Part shown: piece by piece, positions 45,447 to 54,879 of the stretch
Layout: every line of letters starts with the position of its first letter
Numbering within the stretch: position 1 is the first letter of the stretch
Source of the DNA: Clostridia bacterium
GTDB lineage: Bacteria; Bacillota; DAOUPZ01
Length of the DNA: 64,000 bases
Direction of reading: 5' to 3'
NCBI GenBank assembly: GCA_030625885.1
Contig: DAOUPZ010000005.1
Span: 62,001-126,000 of the forward strand
Translations under genes and position numbers: made by a program
Notes under the pieces: generated by a model
Database searches by the model: none
What the model was told of the DNA's origin: nothing
Seen by the model: the letters and a program-made list of their open reading frames with translations, nothing else

Positions 45447-46781
45447 TTAAAACCCCGCCAAACTTCTGGCATATTCCAATATCCTGGTCCGCATGCCTTC
45501 AAACATTTTCCTATCTGGAATCAGTAATGGCACACTATGATCATGCCGTTTATTAATCTCAATGAGCCAGGGGTGATAAGCTGTATCCAAAATCATATCC
45601 ACGCCCAAATCTCCGTAATGACCATGCTGATCCATGACTTCACAAGCGCTCCTGCTTACTTCTATCATTTCTTTTTTTAATTTTTCTATCTCCTCAGAAT
45701 TTAAGCCATCCATTCTTTGCATGGTTTCTGCAAATGTCATCCCTTCACTGTGCTGCCCATATATTTTCATATGGCTATCCATGCCGCCCTCGATACCTGG
45801 TAATACGACAATTCCCGTACACTGCCACTGTCGGCTTTGATCTTTCTGCATAATTAACCGAAAATCAAGCTTGCGCCCTTCATAAGTAATATCCTCTATG
45901 CCTTGCTGTACAATATATTTGTGTTTCCCAATAATACCTTTTACCTGTTCAGCCAATTCTTCCTTATTTTCAATGATTCTTTCCTCTGGTTCATGCCTAA
46001 ATTGAAAATGCTCACCATCTTCTTTGCGCGTTACGATGACAATACCCTGACCAAACGACGCCGAAAGCGGCTTTAGAAATACGCGTGAATATTGATTGAG
46101 CATTTCATCCAATTCTTGTACCGAACCCAAAAATTGTGTTGCTGGTACATAGTCGGCAAGAAAAATATCATTTTCCAACCAGTGTGCAACCTTCCTCTTA
46201 TTCGCCCAGGGATAGTTAATAATCATGTCACCCATTTCCGCAGTTAAATCCGTATAGAGTTGCCGCGGAATATCAGCACGTCTGAATATCACATCGGGGT
46301 AGGGAAATACCCCTTCCCTCCAGCACCCATCACTTTGTGTCCCATGCGGTTGAAAATAATATCCTTTGATTGTTTTATGCGTCATATCAATCCCTTTAGG
46401 ACTAAATACATAAACCAACCCATGAATATCATTATATTTTAAAGCATATGAAGAAAACCGACGCAACCGCCATTCAGGAAAAATCTCTGTCTTTCCCCCT
46501 AACAGCAAACCAATAACGGGTCCGATATGCAATTCGCCCTCACTAATGACCATGTCATAAGACAAATCACCCAAAATCAAAAAGAATTGCGCCAAATCTT
46601 TGCTCATATGAATAATATTGTCTGCCAAATCTTCATCAACAGAAAAGGAAACTTCTTTCTTTCGTGTCCCAAATTTAACAGTTATCATATCTGAAAATTC
46701 TTGTCTATTCGCGCTCATAATTGGAAATGGTAAAATCACCTGATTACTTAAAGCTTGATCAACCATTATCTTAAATACCAT
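45447..46781 (-). CDS. YheC/YheD-family ATP-grasp protein, subgroup I
   Basis: 444 residues. HIGPVIGLLLG, FLKPLSASFGQGI, DFRLIMQKDQ and WLIEINKRHDHSVPL intact. The start at ATG 46781 has GGGGGA 6 nt upstream; the ATG at 46787 would lie directly on that site. A 24-bp palindrome (46797-46820) separates it from the gene before it. Confidence 0.85.
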   Translation of the reverse strand: MVFKIMVDQALSNQVILPFPIMSANRQEFSDMITVKFGTRKKEVSFSVDEDLADNIIHMSKDLAQFFLILGDLSYDMVISEGELHIGPVIGLLLGGKTEIFPEWRLRRFSSYALKYNDIHGLVYVFSPKGIDMTHKTIKGYYFQPHGTQSDGCWREGVFPYPDVIFRRADIPRQLYTDLTAEMGDMIINYPWANKRKVAHWLENDIFLADYVPATQFLGSVQELDEMLNQYSRVFLKPLSASFGQGIVIVTRKEDGEHFQFRHEPEERIIENKEELAEQVKGIIGKHKYIVQQGIEDITYEGRKLDFRLIMQKDQSRQWQCTGIVVLPGIEGGMDSHMKIYGQHSEGMTFAETMQRMDGLNSEEIEKLKKEMIEVSRSACEVMDQHGHYGDLGVDMILDTAYHPWLIEINKRHDHSVPLLIPDRKMFEGMRTRILEYARSLAGF

Positions 46782-46796
46782 CTTCATTCCCCCTTT

Positions 46797-46820
46797 AACA
46801 TTGTTTTATAAAACAATGTT
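46797..46820. other. 24-bp perfect palindrome in operon
   Basis: AACATTGTTTTATAAAACAA plus TGTT, a perfect dyad between two ATP-grasp genes. Could be a weak terminator, an mRNA-processing hairpin or an operator. Confidence 0.5.
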
Positions 46821-46827
46821 AAGAAAT

Positions 46828-48162
46828 CTAAAATCCAGCTAACGATTTAGCATAGCGTACAGGGTTTGATTTAACTTTATAATACATTTGTTCATCATGA
46901 ATATATAACGGGAGACGATGCTCATGCCGCCGGTTATTTACTTCAATCACCCAAATATTTAGTTCTTGATCCAGAGCAACATCCATACCAAAATCGCCAT
47001 AACAATTTCCCATTTTATCCAATGCATAGGCTATTTTCTTGCATACCTGAATCATCTCTTGCTCTTTCTTGTATATTTCCTTATATTTAAATTTTGTCGC
47101 TTTCTTTAATGCCTTTGCAAAAGTTCGTGTATATCCTGCCCTCTGAAAATTAGTCGCTATGCTTCCCTTTTTACCAAAGCGCGCAATGATGCCAGAACAC
47201 TGCCATTCTTTTGTATGATCTTTTTGCATAATAAACCGGAAATCTATTTTTCGCTCCTTATATGAAAGTAAATCAATAGATTGCTGAATTAAATAATTAG
47301 GATGTTCTACCAGCAGCCGCTCAATAAATTCTGCTGCTTCTTTGCCTGCAAAAGCTGTATTTTCCGCTTCTTTTTTATTAAATTCAACAAAACATGTATT
47401 TTCTTTCAAAACCACCTTAATAACCCCAAATCCCTTGGTCCCTGCTGCAGGTTTAATGTACACTTGAGGATACTTCCTGATCATCTCCCAAAAATCAGAT
47501 ACCGTTTTAAGCGGTCTGGTTTCCGGTAAATACTTTCGCACAGAATCAAACTGCGATAACCAATCCCACATTTGCTTTTTACCAAACCAAGGATAGTTGA
47601 ATATTTTATTTCCAATCTCTTTTGTCAGAGATTGATAAATATCATCTTTTAACCCGATTCGTCTATAGATAGCATGAGGATACGGAAAAATCCCTGCTTT
47701 CCAGGGTGTGTCTCTTTCTTTTGCACAGGGGTCAAAATAATATCCATGAATCGTCCTGTTTTTCATATCAATACCTTCCGTACTAAAGATATATAATAAT
47801 CCGTTTATAACAGGATATTGCAAGGTAAAATCAAGGTGCTTCTTCAAACGTTCAGGTGTAATTTTTTCATCTTTATTATGTAAAAGAAGACCTATTACCG
47901 GTCCAATATTCAATTCTTCTTGCTCTAGTACAATATCATAAGGTAATTCCAAGGGCAGCAAAAGATATTCAAAAATATCTCTTGATAACTTAATATAATC
48001 TTTTTCTAATCCCTCTTTGAAGATAACGCGTGCTTCACATTGCCTTGCGCCACTACGTACCACAATTCGTTGGGGAACAGTACGAAAATGACGTGCTGCT
48101 AAATTTTCTGAAAGAGTAACAGTATTTTTTAATTGAGTATCAATTTCTAAACAATATGCCAT
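46828..48162 (-). CDS. YheC/YheD-family ATP-grasp protein, subgroup II
   Basis: 444 residues, paralogue of 40154-41488. NIGPVIGLLLH, YIKPAAGTKGFGV, DFRFIMQKDHT and WVIEVNNRRHEH intact. ATG preceded by AAAGGGGGGAG; the first base overlaps the stop of the upstream gene, so translation is coupled. Confidence 0.85.
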   Translation of the reverse strand: MAYCLEIDTQLKNTVTLSENLAARHFRTVPQRIVVRSGARQCEARVIFKEGLEKDYIKLSRDIFEYLLLPLELPYDIVLEQEELNIGPVIGLLLHNKDEKITPERLKKHLDFTLQYPVINGLLYIFSTEGIDMKNRTIHGYYFDPCAKERDTPWKAGIFPYPHAIYRRIGLKDDIYQSLTKEIGNKIFNYPWFGKKQMWDWLSQFDSVRKYLPETRPLKTVSDFWEMIRKYPQVYIKPAAGTKGFGVIKVVLKENTCFVEFNKKEAENTAFAGKEAAEFIERLLVEHPNYLIQQSIDLLSYKERKIDFRFIMQKDHTKEWQCSGIIARFGKKGSIATNFQRAGYTRTFAKALKKATKFKYKEIYKKEQEMIQVCKKIAYALDKMGNCYGDFGMDVALDQELNIWVIEVNNRRHEHRLPLYIHDEQMYYKVKSNPVRYAKSLAGF

Positions 48163-49526
48163 TAATTCTCCCCCCTTTGCGGAGAAAAACCCGCTAATTT
48201 TTTCGCATAAAGCATCGGAGCCGTCTTTGCCGCATAGTACATTGCCTGATCATCAATATCCAAAGCAATGGTAGGATCAGGAAAACGATTGTTTACTTCA
48301 ATTAACCAGATATGCCCTTCCTTATCCAGTGCCAAATCAACCCCCAAATCACCACAATTCACCCCGCATTCTCCCAATCTTTCGCATACTGTTGTCGCAA
48401 AATTCACCATCTTATCCTTTAAAACAAAAACTCCTTTTTCAGAAAGCAATAATATCTTTTGCAGAGCCTCTTCTCCCCTCATCGCTTGACCGCCTGTAGA
48501 TATATTACTTACCACACTGCCTTTTACCCCAAAACGAGCAACCATCCCCACAAAAAACCAGTGTCCAAATTCATTTCGTTGCATAATAAGCCGAAAATCT
48601 ATGACACTGTCATTATGTTTTAAAATATCAATCGGCTGCTGAATAATATATTCTTCTTGAACCAAACGATTTTGAAAAACTCCATTCAGTTTATTTATTT
48701 CTAAAAACTCCATTGTTCTACTTTTCCCTTTCTCAGGCCCCTCATTCTTGTCACGAAATTTCAAAACATATTCATTACCTCGGGTTGATACCTGCATAAC
48801 CCCAATTCCCATTCTGCTTGCTAACGGTTTAATATAGGCCTTACCATACTTTTGCAAAAAAGTGTGTATATCCTCCGGCCTCTTATAAAGTATCGTTTGT
48901 GGTAAATGTTTGGAAATTTGAGGATAAACCTCAAGCCACTCATACATTTCCCATTTATTAAAATAATCACTGTTAAATATTTTATCGCCAAATACAGAAA
49001 CCAGATATTTCATCCATTTCTTACTAACTGCTGTTCTACGGAAAATTGCTACAGGATAGGGATATGTTCCAGCCTTCCATTCATTTTCAACTGGATCATA
49101 GCAATACCCTTTAATAAGCTGTTCTTCCCGGTTCATTCCTTCCAAAGAAAAAGCAATAATGGCTCCGTTTACCTGATGGTAATAATGCAAATACTTTAAC
49201 ATGACTTTAAGTTGATGCGGCGTTATGTTCTCTTCTTTAATTTCCGATAAAATACCAATAAAAGGTCCCAATATGATTTCATTTCCGTTTACCCTTACCT
49301 CATAATGCGATGATAAAGGTAAATGTAAATACTCAATCACTTTATTGGCTACTTGCAGTTCATCCGGCGCTAATTGTTTAGAAATAACAACCTCTATCTT
49401 ACAAGCCCTGCTTCCAAAACGCAGTATCCCCAGTCTTTTTTTTTCTAATCCCAACAGCCTGGCTGCTTCAGGATGAATAACCAAAGTTGATTTATTTTCA
49501 AAATCTGGAATTATAAAAAAGCGCAT
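48162..49526 (-). CDS. YheC/YheD-family ATP-grasp protein, subgroup V
   Basis: 454 residues, the only member without a near paralogue in the window. ILGPFIGIL, YIKPLASRMGIGV, DFRLIMQRNE and WLIEVNNRFPDP intact; its N-terminus (FFIIPDFENKSTLVI) differs from the others. ATG behind a strong GGGGGGAGG. Confidence 0.83.
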   Translation of the reverse strand: MRFFIIPDFENKSTLVIHPEAARLLGLEKKRLGILRFGSRACKIEVVISKQLAPDELQVANKVIEYLHLPLSSHYEVRVNGNEIILGPFIGILSEIKEENITPHQLKVMLKYLHYYHQVNGAIIAFSLEGMNREEQLIKGYCYDPVENEWKAGTYPYPVAIFRRTAVSKKWMKYLVSVFGDKIFNSDYFNKWEMYEWLEVYPQISKHLPQTILYKRPEDIHTFLQKYGKAYIKPLASRMGIGVMQVSTRGNEYVLKFRDKNEGPEKGKSRTMEFLEINKLNGVFQNRLVQEEYIIQQPIDILKHNDSVIDFRLIMQRNEFGHWFFVGMVARFGVKGSVVSNISTGGQAMRGEEALQKILLLSEKGVFVLKDKMVNFATTVCERLGECGVNCGDLGVDLALDKEGHIWLIEVNNRFPDPTIALDIDDQAMYYAAKTAPMLYAKKLAGFSPQRGEN

Positions 49527-49529
49527 TTT

Positions 49530-50963
49530 CTAATCCTCCCCCCTCCCAAATCCGGACAGTTTCGCACCATATAATAACGGACGATAACGAATGGTTAAAT
49601 AGGTATCATAATCCATTTTTTTAAAACCTTTAAAACTGGGAAAAACATTGGCTTCAATAAACCATAACTTTTTCTGGGTATCGATCGCTACATCAATACC
49701 AAATTCCGCGTAATGTTCTCCTGTTTGATCCATTGCCTGACAAAATTGTTGACAAAACTGAAGTATCTTTTCTTCGATTCGTTTATCATCAACATCTGGC
49801 CCAAAAGCCTTCTGTAAGGCTGCCTTTAAGGATAAGGCATAACCTCCCAAAGATATATTGGTAATTAATTTTCCTGAATCAGCTACCCGACATTCCGTAC
49901 CACTATGAACCCACTGTCCCCTTTCATCTTTTTGCATGACGATCCGTATATCAAAAAGACTTTCACCTGCTTTTGCCAGCGATAATAGCGGCTGAATCAA
50001 ATAATATTTTCCGGAAAATTCTTCTGACACAAATATTTTTAACATGTCTGAAGATACCGTATAACACTCCAAAGGATTATGATTACGATAATCGAAAATT
50101 AAGAATTTTTTATTACCCTTATTAATATTTGGAAAGCTTTTTAGCTTTTCTAAAAAACTACTATTATCAATAAGACTTTGACTGCTATCGTCTTTGATAC
50201 TCTCAATAATACAAATACCTCTTCCTCTTGATAATTGCGATGGCTTCAAAATTACATTTTTATATTTGGTTAAAATATGAGTTACATCCTTAAAGCTTTT
50301 TACTTTTACAGTCTGAGGAATAAATTCTTTCAATGCTTTGTTATCCTTCAATTTTTCGTATAATTCCCATTTACTAAGACGCTCTGAATTAAACACTTTC
50401 CCATCTGTTATTTCCTTTAAACGTTCCAAGGATTCTTCCTTGGAATGAAAGTGGCGCCGATATACGACCGACGGCAGGGGAAATACACCATATTCCCATT
50501 CTCCTTTAAAATAATTATGGTAAAGTCCATAGACTGATTTTTTCTGCCAATCAATTGTTTCGGTTGAAAAAGCATAAATAAGACCGCCAATTTCCGGGTA
50601 AATACCAAATCGATCGGAATATTTCTCCATATGAGCAATACTATAACGATAATTTTTATTACCTAACAACAATCCCATAACCGGTCCCAATTTAATTTCC
50701 CTATTCTCAATCTTCATTTGTAAATGTATAGATTCAACCAACAGTAGCTTTTTCCATAAACAGGTCGCAATCTGTATCTTTTGGGGCTTTTCAAATTTTT
50801 CCCCTCCAAGCTCCATAAAAGAAGGTAGGACACTTACTTGTGCCCATATTCTTTTTTGTCCAAAAGAAATAGATACTTCAGCTTCTAATTGTGATGCAAT
50901 TGATTGAGGAAGAAATATAACATCTTCTTTGAGAGAAATTTCTTCTACTTTAACCCAGATCAT
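49530..50963 (-). CDS. YheC/YheD-family ATP-grasp protein, subgroup III
   Basis: 477 residues, paralogue of 37508-38944. KLGPVMGLLLG, ILKPSQLSRGRGI, DIRIVMQKDE and WFIEANVFPSFKG intact. ATG overlaps the stop of the degenerate partner by 4 nt and follows AGGGAGGG. Confidence 0.85.
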   Translation of the reverse strand: MIWVKVEEISLKEDVIFLPQSIASQLEAEVSISFGQKRIWAQVSVLPSFMELGGEKFEKPQKIQIATCLWKKLLLVESIHLQMKIENREIKLGPVMGLLLGNKNYRYSIAHMEKYSDRFGIYPEIGGLIYAFSTETIDWQKKSVYGLYHNYFKGEWEYGVFPLPSVVYRRHFHSKEESLERLKEITDGKVFNSERLSKWELYEKLKDNKALKEFIPQTVKVKSFKDVTHILTKYKNVILKPSQLSRGRGICIIESIKDDSSQSLIDNSSFLEKLKSFPNINKGNKKFLIFDYRNHNPLECYTVSSDMLKIFVSEEFSGKYYLIQPLLSLAKAGESLFDIRIVMQKDERGQWVHSGTECRVADSGKLITNISLGGYALSLKAALQKAFGPDVDDKRIEEKILQFCQQFCQAMDQTGEHYAEFGIDVAIDTQKKLWFIEANVFPSFKGFKKMDYDTYLTIRYRPLLYGAKLSGFGRGED

Positions 50964-52036
50964 ATATTTCCCTCCCTCACTTTTTCCTCTCTTAAATCTA
51001 TCAGCTGATTAAGCGCATTATTCCAGTATTGAATCAAATCAGATGGTTCATTAAGCCTTGCCAACCATTCTTGCTGCTCCCAGCCCCCAAAATAAACTAA
51101 GCACGGATTCCCCATTTCATCCATTAAAAAATCCAGATAACAACTGGCTAGATCAGGTAAATATTTTTCTAAATATGAACAAACTCTTATTGAATACTTC
51201 TTGAATTTATCTATGATATGTAGATATGTCTTAGGAAATATCTCTTGAAGAATGGCCGTTAATTCATGTGTTTTATTCATAAAATAATACTCATAACCCA
51301 TATAATCATTCTTACCGATCATGTGGGTCACACCCCACTCATTTGTTTTTTGAACATACATTCGCGCTTCAATCTTGATGCCTTGCCATTTTAAAGGCGA
51401 AATACCTTTTACAATAAAATGTTTTTTGTCCTTTATGATTTCCAACACCCGATTAACAACCTGTTCTTTTTTACAACGCCATACTTTTTCTCCCAAAGAA
51501 ATCATACAACCCCTTGACCCGGAAACATTGCATTTACTGATAACAATCATTTTTTTTAAATGAGGACTTTTGACTGGCAATAAAAATACCTGTTCCCATT
51601 CCTCTAGTACATATTTTAAAGTATCCAAATCAAGTGAATAATGAGTGGGTAAAAAATGTGATGTTGCGCAATCAGTTGCTAAGATATCAAAAATCATATT
51701 CTGCTTATAACGATTGACTTTATTAAAAAAATTTAAATCCGGGTTCTCCAACAAGTTACGAAGTTTCCTAATGTTTTCTTTTCGATGTTGAATAGACGTG
51801 TTATAGATAATGGATGGAATCTTAGATGCCTTTACTTCGCGAGAATTCGGGAATTTTTTAGGAGTCAGCACAGTTCCATTTTCTAGATCAATATCCTCTA
51901 TAGAAAAAATAGAAATACCGCTCGCTTTATTCCATATTGAGGATTTCATATATTTTGCTATCAGATTAGTCATTTCTTCTTTCTTTGACTTATTAATTAG
52001 GAATCCAATATCATTCCCTGAAATAATTGATTCCAT
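50960..52036 (-). CDS. degenerate YheC-type ATP-grasp protein, subgroup IV
   Basis: 358 residues, paralogue of 38941-40029. The same losses are seen: VFLLPVKSP instead of the LKP lysine loop and CLVYFGGWEQQEWL instead of the E-x-N metal site. That both copies keep an open frame with the same losses argues for a real non-catalytic role. First gene of the ATP-grasp block, behind GGAGGGG and the promoter at 52139-52170. Confidence 0.8.
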   Translation of the reverse strand: MESIISGNDIGFLINKSKKEEMTNLIAKYMKSSIWNKASGISIFSIEDIDLENGTVLTPKKFPNSREVKASKIPSIIYNTSIQHRKENIRKLRNLLENPDLNFFNKVNRYKQNMIFDILATDCATSHFLPTHYSLDLDTLKYVLEEWEQVFLLPVKSPHLKKMIVISKCNVSGSRGCMISLGEKVWRCKKEQVVNRVLEIIKDKKHFIVKGISPLKWQGIKIEARMYVQKTNEWGVTHMIGKNDYMGYEYYFMNKTHELTAILQEIFPKTYLHIIDKFKKYSIRVCSYLEKYLPDLASCYLDFLMDEMGNPCLVYFGGWEQQEWLARLNEPSDLIQYWNNALNQLIDLREEKVREGNI

Positions 52037-52138
52037 TTTTCTCCCCTCCTTATTTTATTTATCAATGACTCTCAATGTACCAGTATCTATCCTTAATTGG
52101 TATTAATGGTAACAACTGAAAAGTTTTACTTTTATAGA

Positions 52139-52170
52139 TATCATATGTAAGGTTAGTTACTAATGTTAAT
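52139..52170 (-). promoter_or_regulatory. shared-type promoter (ATTAACATT-N14-CATATGATA)
   Basis: Minus strand: ATTAACATT (52170-52162), 14 nt, CATATGATA (52147-52139), about 100 bp before the first ATP-grasp gene. Fits sigma-K (AC-N17-CATAnnnTA) and also TTAACA-N18-TATGAT. Confidence 0.7.
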
Positions 52171-52215
52171 CATAGCCAATAAAAGCTTAAAAAAACTTCA
52201 TTTGATAAAAATAGT

Positions 52216-52313
52216 AAAAACCCTAAAAGGGTTTTTAAATGAGATTTCAAATTTCGTTTAAACGATAAAAAACCATTACAATAAGCAATGGCTTTTTATC
52301 GTTTAAACGAAAT
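52216..52313 (-). terminator. double terminator between unknown gene and ATP-grasp block
   Basis: A long stem (52251-52313, arms with CGTTTAAACGATAAAAA) overlaps the stop codon of the upstream gene. It is followed by a second hairpin AAAAACCCTTTTAGGGTTTTT (52216-52236). Together they isolate the ATP-grasp promoter from the Tad side. Confidence 0.85.
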
Positions 52314-52827
52314 CTGTAATTTTTTTAATACGATACAGGGGGAGGAAAAAATGGCGACCTGTAAAATTTTGTAATATGACATACGAATAATCAGATGCTA
52401 ATAATTGGACATTACGAAAAATCCCTTGGTCAGATAATATATCTAACTTCATTCCCTGAATGGCATTCAAAAGGTACATTAATTCATCATTTGAATCTAT
52501 AGATGTTTTTGGATGGCTTGGATAAGAATAGCTAAACGACGTCGAAAGATCATGCTGATTACCAATTAACTTTTCCGTTGCAGCATGAGGTATTTCCAAA
52601 TAGTGAACGTCATTAATAGGCAAAACCGCTTCTTGGTGATCTTCAGTGATAAAGGAGATAGAATAATAATAAGGCAAAATTTCGGCTCCGAGTAATAATC
52701 GTGCGCTTTGATACCATCTATCTTCACTACAAATGTGAATGGTTTCATCTTTTAACCCATTTATTGTATCCACCAAATTTCTTCCCATAACATCAACCGG
52801 AAAATAATCGGTAGAAAATTTATCCAT
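52303..52827 (-). CDS. unknown protein, 174 residues
   Basis: No family recognised. Soluble, no signal peptide or membrane segment; mixed polar sequence with SYSYPSHPKTS in the middle and a hydrophobic C-terminal strand region. ATG 52827 is chosen because GGAAGGAG lies 7 nt upstream; the frame runs to 52902 without a site. It follows the DUF192 gene and ends in a strong double terminator, so it closes the Tad-side transcription unit. Confidence 0.6.
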   Translation of the reverse strand: MDKFSTDYFPVDVMGRNLVDTINGLKDETIHICSEDRWYQSARLLLGAEILPYYYSISFITEDHQEAVLPINDVHYLEIPHAATEKLIGNQHDLSTSFSYSYPSHPKTSIDSNDELMYLLNAIQGMKLDILSDQGIFRNVQLLASDYSYVILQNFTGRHFFLPLYRIKKITDFV

Positions 52828-52941
52828 ATGAATACTCCTTCCCAATGTATTTCTTGTATTTTTTATTATGTGTCTATTTATGGATGTCATACCGAAAGCC
52901 AACCTTATATTTATTGGAAGGAATGTTGATGATTACATTTT

Positions 52942-53298
52942 TCAAACAACCTCAAATATGATCTGATCGCCTTCTTCAATTCCCAAATTTAAATAAATGC
53001 TACTTTCCATTTCAATCACATATTGACTGTTTTTTATGACAGGGCTGCAACGATTTGGTTTCATATCATTGATCATCTTTAATATTTCCCCTTCTTTTGA
53101 TACAAAGATAACATCAATTGCATAGCTCATACCAAAAGTATGAATACATTTGCAAGGTGTTAATATGAGTATATGGCTCTTCTTTTGCATATTTTGTTGT
53201 AATAATCCCCACAATCTAGAAAAGAAAGTGTTTGCAATTTTTACATGCTGCAAAATATATTTTTTATTGGTTATGTCATAAACATTAACTCGCTTCAT
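52942..53298 (-). CDS. DUF192 protein
   Basis: 118 residues covering the DUF192 domain: FSRLWGLL near the N-terminus, LILTPCKCIHTFGMSYAIDV in the core, and the C-terminal IEEGDQIIFE. No signal peptide is present, unlike many bacterial members. DUF192 genes often accompany Tad/Flp pilus genes; function unknown. ATG behind GGAAGGTAAG. Confidence 0.85.
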   Translation of the reverse strand: MKRVNVYDITNKKYILQHVKIANTFFSRLWGLLQQNMQKKSHILILTPCKCIHTFGMSYAIDVIFVSKEGEILKMINDMKPNRCSPVIKNSQYVIEMESSIYLNLGIEEGDQIIFEVV

Positions 53299-53340
53299 TT
53301 TCTTACCTTCCTTTCTCTATAGCTTTTCTATAAATATTGA

Positions 53341-53473
53341 AGGTTAGGCATCTCCAAGAAAATAACTGGTCCGTATGACAGCCTATTTTGAGTTATACTG
53401 CGTTATCAGAACCTACTGACAACTCTAACCTGATGCCTTGTCCATCTCAAAATATTTCTAACTAGTTATTTTC
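53341..53473. other. structured spacer with nested inverted repeats
   Basis: Outer arms GAAAATAACT (53358-53367) and AGTTATTTTC (53464-53473); inner arms TTTTGAG (53387-53393) and CTCAAAA (53446-53452); also GGTTAG/GGCATC at the left end, with complements at 53425-53437. No frame. It looks like a folded RNA or the remnant of a small mobile element. Confidence 0.55.
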
Positions 53474-53484
53474 TTTACAATCCC

Positions 53485-54858
53485 TTACTGCGGATATTCT
53501 ATGGTGTATTCACCTTTTTTTTCAGCAATAGACAGGATCTCCAATGAATAATCAATTAACGCTTTCGCATTTTCAGTTGATTGTTGGGAATGGAATATCG
53601 CAACACCAATATTCGCAAAAATATTTTCATTAAATTTAACGTCATTCATATTAAAAGTAGTCGATTTTAGTACCAAAAGTAAACTTTCTGCAAAGGCCTC
53701 AATATCTTCCACTTCTTTGTGCCGGAAGAGAAAACAAAAACGATTTTCTGTTATCTTGCCAACAATATCAATATTCTCAGTATGATTTTCAATAATCTTT
53801 ATCGTTTTCTGGATCATTTCACTTTGAATATTAATACCCATTATGCTTTTCCGCTTTTTGCGATTATTAACCTGTAAAGTTATTAATGAAAAAGAATAAC
53901 CATACTTCATAGCCCGCGCCATTTCCTGCTCAATATACTGCTCAAAAAAATCATACTTATAAATTTTTGAACCCTGATATTGGAAAGATTCTTTTTTCCC
54001 TCTGATTCCTTCATATTTGTCTAGATAGCTAAATAGATTGTTTTTGATTTTACTATTATCAAGAGAATCCTCCAATGATTCTCTCGAATCATCCGTATCG
54101 ATATTATTAATATTTTGCAGATCATTGCTAATCACCTGAAATACGCGATCATTTAACTGTTCATATTTTCTAATAAATATAATGATGGCACTCAATGAGC
54201 ATATAAGACCAATAGCAAGCGCTATCCCGAAACTCTTTGATAAATTCTGTGTTTCTACTACATTAAGCAAATTTGAATGAGCACCCGAACCCATTGTGAA
54301 TGAACCGCTAAATAGGCTTTGACCAATCTTTTTGCCCAGCATCACCACACCGCCTACAGAATCATGTTCCCTGCTAATAATAATGGGTGCATAAGCAAGA
54401 ATGGCTACGCCATCGTTATACAGCATATAACGATATCCGGTTTCTCGCCGCATGCCAAGTTTATAGGTATCACTATCACGCATGCTATAATACCATGATG
54501 ACAAATCCAAATTGCTGTAAATGACTTTCCCATCCTTATTTACCAAAATCATAAAATCATAGTTTGCCGTGATTTTATTTTCATCTTGGAACCATGCTCT
54601 TACGCCTTCCGCATCATCATGAGCTGCAGCTATGGAAATGACCTTCAACTGACTCAATTTTTCAGCATCCAAACTCATCTGCTCTCCTGTCTGATGCACC
54701 CCCTTTTGTATTTCCTCGTAGACTGTAGATAACGAAACATTTACTTCTGAATCCAAAAACCGGTTGGATGTTTCATTAATGATAGCGGTGTAAAAATATG
54801 ATATTGAAATATAGGGTAATAAAATAAGAACCAGTATAATAAATTTTTTTAGCGACAT
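53485..54858 (-). CDS. membrane sensor with degenerate GGDEF domain
   Basis: 457 residues: a membrane segment (about 5-25), an extracellular sensor (about 30-205, with FMILVNKDGKVIYS as in Cache/CHASE domains), a second membrane segment (about 208-230) and a C-terminal GGDEF-like domain. Where active enzymes have GG[DE]EF it reads GKITENRF, so cyclic-di-GMP synthesis is unlikely. ATG 54858 has AGGAGG 8 nt upstream. It begins 21 bp after tadC and probably senses or regulates for the pilus. Confidence 0.8.
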   Translation of the reverse strand: MSLKKFIILVLILLPYISISYFYTAIINETSNRFLDSEVNVSLSTVYEEIQKGVHQTGEQMSLDAEKLSQLKVISIAAAHDDAEGVRAWFQDENKITANYDFMILVNKDGKVIYSNLDLSSWYYSMRDSDTYKLGMRRETGYRYMLYNDGVAILAYAPIIISREHDSVGGVVMLGKKIGQSLFSGSFTMGSGAHSNLLNVVETQNLSKSFGIALAIGLICSLSAIIIFIRKYEQLNDRVFQVISNDLQNINNIDTDDSRESLEDSLDNSKIKNNLFSYLDKYEGIRGKKESFQYQGSKIYKYDFFEQYIEQEMARAMKYGYSFSLITLQVNNRKKRKSIMGINIQSEMIQKTIKIIENHTENIDIVGKITENRFCFLFRHKEVEDIEAFAESLLLVLKSTTFNMNDVKFNENIFANIGVAIFHSQQSTENAKALIDYSLEILSIAEKKGEYTIEYPQ

Positions 54859-54879
54859 CTCTCTCCCCTCCTTATCCAT

